Shown one piece after another: positions 42,426 to 47,594 of a stretch of 47,594 nt of DNA. Each line of letters starts with the position of its first letter. The stretch's first letter is position 1. The DNA is from Prevotella sp. DNF00663 (GTDB lineage: Bacteria; Bacteroidota; Bacteroidia; Bacteroidales; Bacteroidaceae), in contig NZ_KQ960649.1 of NCBI RefSeq assembly GCF_001553265.1, positions 7,780 through 55,373 on the forward strand, in the 5' to 3' direction. The position numbers and the translations under genes are program-made. Under the pieces are notes generated by a model. The model saw only the letters and a list, made by a program, of their open reading frames with translations, made no database searches and was not told the DNA's origin.

Positions 42426-42918
42426 ACTTGTCGTCTTGTGCCTTGTCTGCCTTTCCTGCTTACGGCTTTCGGCTCAGGACAGAAGAAATGTACTTCTCTC
42501 GTTGCCGCCCTTTGAGCGTGCCGTTGTCTGCATCAAGCATTTTGAGGGCTTACACGGGTTCAAAGATGCTCCCTATGTCGGATACGGGCATCAGCTCTTG
42601 CCGGGCGAACATTTCACGGCAGCGATGACGGAACGGCAGGCGGACTCGCTGCTCCGGTCAGACCTGATGAAGCGTCTGATGATGTTCAAGGACTACGGCA
42701 AGGATGCTTTGTTGCTTGCCGTTCTGTCCTACAATGTTGGAGCGGGTAGGTTGCTGGGATACGGGAAGTATCCCAAGAGCCGACTGCTACGAAAGATAGA
42801 GTCGGGCGACAGGGATTTCTACCGTGAATTTGTCTCTTTTTGCCAATACAAAGGCAAAGTTCTGCGAGGACTTGTCAAACGGCGAAAGGTGGAGTTTGCC
42901 CTGTTTTATATACCTTGA
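42409..42918 (+). CDS. Lysozyme-like glycoside hydrolase (GH24 type)
   Basis: A 169-residue exported protein. The start is ATG 42409, behind AAGGAGAAGAAGG and giving a signal peptide (1-21, ending RLSAQ); it overlaps traQ by 17 bp. The catalytic part shows FEGLHGFKDAPYVGYGHQL with the Glu and Asp of T4-type lysozymes, and LSYNVGAGRLL. It opens the peptidoglycan for channel assembly, like VirB1. Last gene of the tra operon. Confidence 0.9.
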   Translation: MRIGSKLVVLCLVCLSCLRLSAQDRRNVLLSLPPFERAVVCIKHFEGLHGFKDAPYVGYGHQLLPGEHFTAAMTERQADSLLRSDLMKRLMMFKDYGKDALLLAVLSYNVGAGRLLGYGKYPKSRLLRKIESGDRDFYREFVSFCQYKGKVLRGLVKRRKVEFALFYIP

Positions 42919-42927
42919 TTATCAAAT

Positions 42928-42970
42928 ACGCCTCTTGCGACATTTTTATGTTCTGCAAGGGGCGTTTTTT
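42928..42970 (+). terminator. Factor-independent terminator of the tra operon
   Basis: ACGCCTCTTGC (42928-42938) pairs with GCAAGGGGCGT (42955-42965) through 11 bp with one G-U pair, followed by six T residues. It lies ten bases after the lysozyme stop codon. Confidence 0.9.
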
Positions 42971-43004
42971 CGCCGTTTTATTCGCCTTTCTCGTTATGAA
43001 TGAG

Positions 43005-43012
43005 TACCTTTG
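43005..43012 (+). promoter_or_regulatory. Promoter -7 element of the PHP/ATPase gene
   Basis: TACCTTTG, 28 bp before the ATG at 43041. The surrounding GTACCTTTGC also fits the CTnDOT core-site consensus, which I take as coincidence with the promoter consensus. Confidence 0.7.
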
Positions 43013-43040
43013 CGAAAGGTAATATTAATATAGAAAAATC

Positions 43041-45788
43041 ATGAACAGAGGATCGGAATGGAGAATTTGGGACTTGCATGTCCATACTCCTTTTTCTTTG
43101 GAGCATAATTATAAGTGCTCTCCTGATGAAGATATATGGGAGAAGTATATAGATGCTTTAGAGCATCTTCCCGATGATATAAAAGTTCTTGGTATCAATG
43201 ACTATCTTTTTATTGATGGTTATCGTAAAATTCTTGATTATAAAGAACAAGGTAGGCTGCAAAATATAGAGTTGATACTACCTGTTGTCGAGTTTAGGTT
43301 ATCAAAGTTCTGTGGAAATAAGAAGTTTAAAAGAATAAACTACCATGTCATTTTTTCTAATGAACTAACCCCTGATCAAATTCAGCAGCAATTCTTGAAT
43401 GCTCTCACTGCGCATTATACATTAAGTCCAGACTGTACTCAACAGTGGGGTGGAGTTATTTCAATAGAAAGTATTCAAGATTTAGGAGAACGGATTATAG
43501 CCTCTGTACCAGAAAATGAACACCAACACTATGGAAGTCCATTAAGAGAAGGATTTAATAATCTCAATCTTGAGACGTCTGTCATTAAAAATGCTTTATC
43601 AAATGCCAATCAGATATTTGAGGGCAAATTCATGACAGCTATTGGTAAAACAGAATGGGAAGATTTCAAATGGAACGATAATTCTATAGCAGAAAAAAAG
43701 AGTATCATTAATGATGTTGATATAGTATTTACCGCAGCCGAGGATATCGAAGCATACAATAAATCAAAAGAAAAACTACATGAACAAGGTGTAAATGATT
43801 TGCTATTAGATTGTAGTGATGCCCATTCTTTTGCAGACCAGATTGAGCTAAAGGATAGATTGGGAAATTGTAAAACTTGGATTAAGGCTGATACTACATT
43901 CGAAGGACTAAAACAGATTCTGTTTGAACCAGAGGATAGAGTGAAGATTCAAATAACCAAACCTGACGAGAAGAATATTTATCAGGTAATTGATAGTATA
44001 ACATTAAAAGAGGATGATTTTTGGGATGGGAAAATTTTTCTCAATCCTAACTTAAATACTATCATAGGAGGACGTTCTACAGGGAAATCATCATTACTTA
44101 AAGCAATAGCTGCTAAGCATGGAAATAAAGAAGTTGGAGAAGGTGATTTTATTAGACAACATCTTGATGGGGTTTCTATCAGATGGCAGGATGGAAATAA
44201 TCAACTCGGTCGTGAAATAGAATATTTCCGACAAAGTTACATGCACGAGATTGCTTTTGACTCAGAAAAGACGAATAAAATAGTAGAAGACATAATAAAG
44301 AGCAAAGATGAAAATAGAATTTTAGAGAATTATTATACTCATCTTACAGATGTTTCTAAAAGTGTAACGGATGGAGTTTTCTATGTTTTTCAACTGCAAA
44401 AAGAGATTGATTCTCTAAAAAAGAGTTTATCAGAAAAAGGTAATAGGGATGGTGTTCAACAACAATTGCAACTATTGAAAACAAAAGCATCTACTCTGCA
44501 AAAAGATGGAGCATTAACACAAGAAGAAAGAGTTTCATTTGATGCTTATGTATATCAAATTCAAGAAAAGAAGAAACTTATTGCTGCGGCAGATAACGAC
44601 CTTGAGTTGTTGAATAGATTAAAAAATCTCACTCCATTCGATTCTTCCTTTGAGAAAAAATGGGATTTTGATAAATTATCTTTTGGGTTGAATCAGTATG
44701 AAGTAGATCGTCTGTTTAATGGTTTGAAAGTAAGAACTGAAATGGAATGGACAGAGATCGTCCAAAAAATCATAGAAGATACCTCTAAAGCAAAAGACCA
44801 AATAGCCACGGAGATACAAACAATAATAGCTTCTGATATCTACAAAAAAGGATTACGGATATTTGAGGACAATAAGGAATTAAAAGATATTAATAGCAAA
44901 ATACAAGAAGAAGAAAGAAAGCTTACTGCAATTGATGAGATACAGAAAAAGCTTGAGCAAGCAAGGCTACAACGAGAAGAATCAATCCGTAAAGTCATTG
45001 ACAATCATTGCTCTTATAAAATAAGCGCAAATGATATTTGTAATAACTTAGCCATCACTTATGATAAACTTGATATTCGTGTAAAACTCACTTTTCACAA
45101 GCAAGAAATGCGAGTCTTTTTGGAGACCAGACTAAATCAAAGAGGTTATGAACGTCAAGAATATCTACAAGAATTGCTAAATAAATATGATGAAGATAAC
45201 AAAGCAATTAGTTTGGACTTCTTTAAGAATCTTCTTTCAGAGAAAGTGCTTCTGAAGAATGGATATGAAGCATTAAATGTTGTAACAGAATTTCTTACCC
45301 ACAGTTGGTATAGCCTTGATTATAGCTTGACTTATCAAGGGGATAATTTTGTTAATATGTCAGAGGGAAAACAAGCTTTTGTTATCCTGAAACTACTTTT
45401 GGATTTTAGTGATAAGAAATGCCCAATACTCATAGACCAACCAGAGGATAGTCTTGATAATCGCGCGATTTATCATGAATTAGTAGCATACATCAAACGG
45501 AAAAAGAAAGAGCGACAAATAATATTGGTGACGCACAATTCCAATGTTGTGGTAAGTGCAGACGCAGAAAATGTAATTGTAGCTAATCAAGAAGGTGCGG
45601 ATACGCCCAACTTAGGAGGTTTGAAATTTCAATATATCAACGGATCTTTGGAAGACACCAAGCAAAGAGACGAAAATGCTGAGTATATATTATCTTCACA
45701 AGGTATCCGTGAACACATATGTGATATTTTGGAAGGAGGGCGTGTTGCTTTTGAGAAACGTGAACAAAAATACGGCTTTAGAAGATAG
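43041..45788 (+). CDS. PHP-domain/SMC-like ATPase, Ppl/TrlF-type defence candidate
   Basis: A 915-residue protein. The N-terminal PHP phosphoesterase domain has WDLHVHTPFS (HxH), a late CSDAHS (DxH, about residue 253-258) and VVEFRL between them; the second metal motif reads INDYLF instead of ITDHD. The ATPase has Walker A GGRSTGKSS near 345, long coiled coils (about 430-720), and Walker B ILIDQPEDSLDN near 798 with LVTHNSNVVV after it, as in SMC/RecF-like ATPases. The base composition is much more AT-rich than the tra genes, suggesting separate acquisition. Proteins of this build are annotated TrlF, and the similar Ppl protein is a single-gene phage defence system. Own promoter, own terminators. 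Confidence 0.8.
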   Translation: MNRGSEWRIWDLHVHTPFSLEHNYKCSPDEDIWEKYIDALEHLPDDIKVLGINDYLFIDGYRKILDYKEQGRLQNIELILPVVEFRLSKFCGNKKFKRINYHVIFSNELTPDQIQQQFLNALTAHYTLSPDCTQQWGGVISIESIQDLGERIIASVPENEHQHYGSPLREGFNNLNLETSVIKNALSNANQIFEGKFMTAIGKTEWEDFKWNDNSIAEKKSIINDVDIVFTAAEDIEAYNKSKEKLHEQGVNDLLLDCSDAHSFADQIELKDRLGNCKTWIKADTTFEGLKQILFEPEDRVKIQITKPDEKNIYQVIDSITLKEDDFWDGKIFLNPNLNTIIGGRSTGKSSLLKAIAAKHGNKEVGEGDFIRQHLDGVSIRWQDGNNQLGREIEYFRQSYMHEIAFDSEKTNKIVEDIIKSKDENRILENYYTHLTDVSKSVTDGVFYVFQLQKEIDSLKKSLSEKGNRDGVQQQLQLLKTKASTLQKDGALTQEERVSFDAYVYQIQEKKKLIAAADNDLELLNRLKNLTPFDSSFEKKWDFDKLSFGLNQYEVDRLFNGLKVRTEMEWTEIVQKIIEDTSKAKDQIATEIQTIIASDIYKKGLRIFEDNKELKDINSKIQEEERKLTAIDEIQKKLEQARLQREESIRKVIDNHCSYKISANDICNNLAITYDKLDIRVKLTFHKQEMRVFLETRLNQRGYERQEYLQELLNKYDEDNKAISLDFFKNLLSEKVLLKNGYEALNVVTEFLTHSWYSLDYSLTYQGDNFVNMSEGKQAFVILKLLLDFSDKKCPILIDQPEDSLDNRAIYHELVAYIKRKKKERQIILVTHNSNVVVSADAENVIVANQEGADTPNLGGLKFQYINGSLEDTKQRDENAEYILSSQGIREHICDILEGGRVAFEKREQKYGFRR

Positions 45789-45811
45789 AACAATATTTGG
45801 ATGGGCTTTTT

Positions 45812-45850
45812 GTTACTTTTGAGCCGTCTCAACTCACTGTCAAAAGTAAC
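45812..45850. terminator. Hairpin 1 between convergent genes
   Basis: GTTACTTTTGA and TCAAAAGTAAC form a perfect 11-bp stem with a 17-nt loop, 23 bp after the PHP/ATPase stop codon. Probable terminator for the plus-strand gene. Confidence 0.7.
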
Positions 45851-45876
45851 GAGGTGTTTTTTATTGGGGTTTCTTT

Positions 45877-45917
45877 GCTCCTTTCTTTATCTGCTTAGGC
45901 TCACGAAAGAAAGGAGC
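45877..45917. terminator. Hairpin 2 between convergent genes
   Basis: GCTCCTTTCTTT and AAAGAAAGGAGC form a perfect 12-bp stem, again with a 17-nt loop, 23 bp before the stop codon of the minus-strand gene at 45941. Probable terminator for the minus-strand unit. Confidence 0.65.
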
Positions 45918-45940
45918 GATTGGCAAATCTGCCGACCGCA

Positions 45941-46171
45941 TTACTTCATCTGTTCTTCTTGAATGGTTATCCGTCCCGTCCTGACTTCAGGGTGGGTGGA
46001 GAAAGCCCAATTCACCTCTTCATCGGGTAAGGTGCTGTGAATATTCCCACCCATTACCAATCCGCAATTCTGAATGACCTTTTGCTGTGCGTCCTCCCTG
46101 CTTTCGGCAACAACCTCAAACACTCCCTCGAAAATGTACTGCGTCCGTACTCTATAAACTTTCTTCTTCAT
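45941..46171 (-). CDS. Small conserved transposon protein
   Basis: A 76-residue protein when started at MKKKVYRVRTQY (46171); an ATG five codons upstream (46186) would overlap the preceding gene. Contains a short beta-alpha pattern (VYRVRTQYIFEGVFEVVAES, then EDAQQKVIQNCGL). I recognise no named domain. It follows the gene at 46176 by four bases and belongs to the same minus-strand unit as pcfJ. Confidence 0.6.
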   Translation of the reverse strand: MKKKVYRVRTQYIFEGVFEVVAESREDAQQKVIQNCGLVMGGNIHSTLPDEEVNWAFSTHPEVRTGRITIQEEQMK

Positions 46172-46175
46172 ATTC

Positions 46176-46430
46176 TCAAAACTCAACTTTTAATAATCTG
46201 TGTTCCATCGGCTCACCATTCGATAACCTGCGGTGGGTAAGCCAAAAATGATGTGTGCCATAACCATAGGCAAAGAACTTGTCAAGTTCCGTTTCTTCGG
46301 CTATCCGCTTGACGGCAGCTCTCAGTTCCTCTTCATTGACGGATAAAGTAATGGCATTGATTACCCTTATAAGGATATGGGGTATCTCGTCCGCCCAATT
46401 ACATACGATGCTTTCAATTTCTGCTTTCAT
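46176..46430 (-). CDS. Small conserved transposon protein
   Basis: An 84-residue, mostly helical protein (NEEELRAAVKRIAEETELDKFFAYGYG) with an aromatic, His-containing segment GTHHFWLTHRR near residues 58-68. No named family known to me. Lies 26 bp after pcfJ and is probably co-transcribed with it. Confidence 0.6.
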   Translation of the reverse strand: MKAEIESIVCNWADEIPHILIRVINAITLSVNEEELRAAVKRIAEETELDKFFAYGYGTHHFWLTHRRLSNGEPMEHRLLKVEF

Positions 46431-46456
46431 ATCTGTGATATTTTGGTGATTGTTGC

Positions 46457-47594
46457 TTATGCTGTCGCTCTCATTCTCTGTCTTATCAATTTGCGGTTGG
46501 CATTCACGAGGCTTACGATTTGGTCGTGGTACTCTGTGTTTTGATTACAAACGCCACGACTTTGCACAACTTTGAGCGTGTCCAAATTAACCTCAATCGT
46601 TTCTATCCGTTTGCCCTCAATGGTTGCCGAAAGGATAAGCGAGTTTTCTTTGAGATAGTAGGCACTATCAAATACGCAATGGTGCATTGCCACCCCCTCC
46701 TCCAAATGTTCCTGCACACTCTCCAATACGTGGACTTGGATTGTGCCGTTTGTGAAGCAAAGACCGAAGAACTTGGATTTGAGTTCTTGAAAACGCTCCT
46801 CGTCCTCCATCGCCTTCCTGCGTTTCCTCTCTATTTCCTCCTTTTCTCTCTGTTTGCGAAGCTCGTTTTGCCTGCGGTCGTGTTCCCGATATAGGTCGGT
46901 GGGGCAAACATACTTCGGGCTGTGTGTGTCCTTGCCCAACCTGCGGAGCATATCCACATAGTCACACCATATAGAAATGTCCTCTATGTCATAGCCGTTT
47001 CGAGTGGCAACCTTATAGGACTGCCAACAAGTGTCAAATGTCCTTGAATTGTAGAGGAAGTATTTCAAATGCTCGGCTCTGCCTGCTTTCAGCAAGGTTT
47101 CCGCCCGACTGTCGGATAATATAGCGGGGATAAGGATTGTCGGGGCAATGCCGTGAAAATCGTCCTCAAATCCATTCCTGCGGAGTGTGTCCATAACCTT
47201 GAATTTGGGATATATCGGTGAGTACGATATATGACGGTAGGCTTCGTTATCGTTGCGTACTGCCATTGGCGAACAGAAAGAAAAGGTGTCAATGTATCTG
47301 CCTAATGTTCGTTGAACGGCTATCACTGATTGCCGTCCTTGTGCGTTCCACCAATATTGACCAATTTCAAGGGTATATGATGAAGCCTTGCAACCTTTCT
47401 CCATTTCCACAGAAAGAAGAAACATTCTTAGTACTTGGTACTCTCCGCAAGCGGTAAGTATCGTAAAGTATTGCTTCTGCCTAATCTTGCGTTCAAAGGT
47501 TTCCTTGACCTGCAACCTTGCCCCGCAATGGGGGCAGGTGCAAGTGTCCGTTGGCTTTTCCATTGTCCAACTATGCCCACAATCCATACACGTT
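46457..47594 (-). CDS. PcfJ-like protein, 5' end outside the window
   Basis: At least 378 residues of a PcfJ-domain protein. The first zinc-ribbon cysteine (TGT codon at 47588-47590) lies just upstream of the first in-window ATG, completing CMDC...CPHC; the frame is open to the edge, so the true start is outside. A charged coiled coil lies at about 225-275 of the visible protein (KQREKEEIERKRRKAMEDEE). The PcfJ domain is C-terminal: GVAMHHCV, LILSATIEGKRIETIEVNL and CNQNTEYHD. PcfJ occurs in conjugative plasmids and transposons; its function is unknown. Confidence 0.85.
   Translation of the reverse strand, partial: TCMDCGHSWTMEKPTDTCTCPHCGARLQVKETFERKIRQKQYFTILTACGEYQVLRMFLLSVEMEKGCKASSYTLEIGQYWWNAQGRQSVIAVQRTLGRYIDTFSFCSPMAVRNDNEAYRHISYSPIYPKFKVMDTLRRNGFEDDFHGIAPTILIPAILSDSRAETLLKAGRAEHLKYFLYNSRTFDTCWQSYKVATRNGYDIEDISIWCDYVDMLRRLGKDTHSPKYVCPTDLYREHDRRQNELRKQREKEEIERKRRKAMEDEERFQELKSKFFGLCFTNGTIQVHVLESVQEHLEEGVAMHHCVFDSAYYLKENSLILSATIEGKRIETIEVNLDTLKVVQSRGVCNQNTEYHDQIVSLVNANRKLIRQRMRATA

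Noticed and set aside
43004..43013. GTACCTTTGC taken as an attachment core site
   Set aside because: It is placed as a -7 promoter element 28 bp before a start codon, and identical strings occur at other promoters in the window.
1..47594. tRNA, rRNA, insertion sequences and antibiotic resistance genes (tetQ, erm)
   Set aside because: None recognised on either strand.

Overview
The window is most of an integrated conjugative transposon of the CTnDOT family from a Bacteroidales bacterium (Bacteroides, Prevotella or Porphyromonas type). The evidence is a 411-residue tyrosine integrase with the IntDOT catalytic set (Ser259, Lys287, His345, Arg348, His372, Tyr381), an Exc-type topoisomerase III, an RteC remnant, mobABC-type mobilization genes, and a tra operon in the order traA...traE-F-G-I-J-K-L-M-N-O-P-Q plus lysozyme. 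Promoters are of the Bacteroidetes type (TAnnTTTG). Neither element end is proven: the left end should lie near or before position 1, and the right edge cuts a pcfJ-like gene.

Layout. 1-2090: leader, integrase, RhuM-domain gene. 2160-3800: 21-22 bp palindromic iterons and four paralogous small helix-turn-helix (excisionase-type) proteins, two on each strand. 3886-13652 (minus): DNA maintenance operon of DUF3945 protein, topoisomerase III, DUF1896 protein and a giant N6-methylase/helicase, interrupted by a 22-bp iteron array. 13780-22250: cargo island with two ABC half-transporters (minus), divergent from a TonB-dependent receptor, a DUF4374 (XusB-like) surface lipoprotein and an AraC-type regulator. 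It reads as a siderophore-piracy module with its own operator repeats. 22570-23010: truncated rteC. 23014-28254 (minus): mobA, mobB (relaxase), mobC (coupling protein), a B-box zinc/membrane protein and a DUF1016 (YhcG) PD-(D/E)XK nuclease. 28255-29042: non-coding oriT candidate, promoters and a long tra leader. 29043-42918 (plus): the tra (type IV secretion) operon, closed by a strong terminator. 43041-45788: AT-rich single-gene PHP/ATPase protein, a candidate phage defence gene of the Ppl/TrlF type. 45941-47594 (minus): two small transposon proteins and PcfJ.

The least explained signals are regulatory. (1) A 17-bp box, consensus roughly RAAGCCACAAGTACGCA, occurs four times, and a TAnnTTTG element follows each copy after 38, 38, 38 or 37 bp. 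The copies precede the HTH genes, the DUF3945/topoisomerase operon, the tra operon and (inside a coding region) the traE-Q block, so one activator could control the whole transfer cycle. (2) A leader close to CACTAAAATCCAAAGTAAA lies just before several unrelated start codons on both strands. (3) Two iteron arrays share a 21-22 bp period. (4) Paired G-tract repeats, spaced about 20 bp, sit symmetrically at both divergent cargo promoters and again, with identical spacing to a -7-like element, after the araC gene.

How it fits together: integrase, HTH proteins and topoisomerase excise the element; MobA/B/C nick at oriT and deliver the strand to the Tra channel; the DNA-processing proteins maintain it; the cargo gives the host xenosiderophore uptake and perhaps phage resistance.
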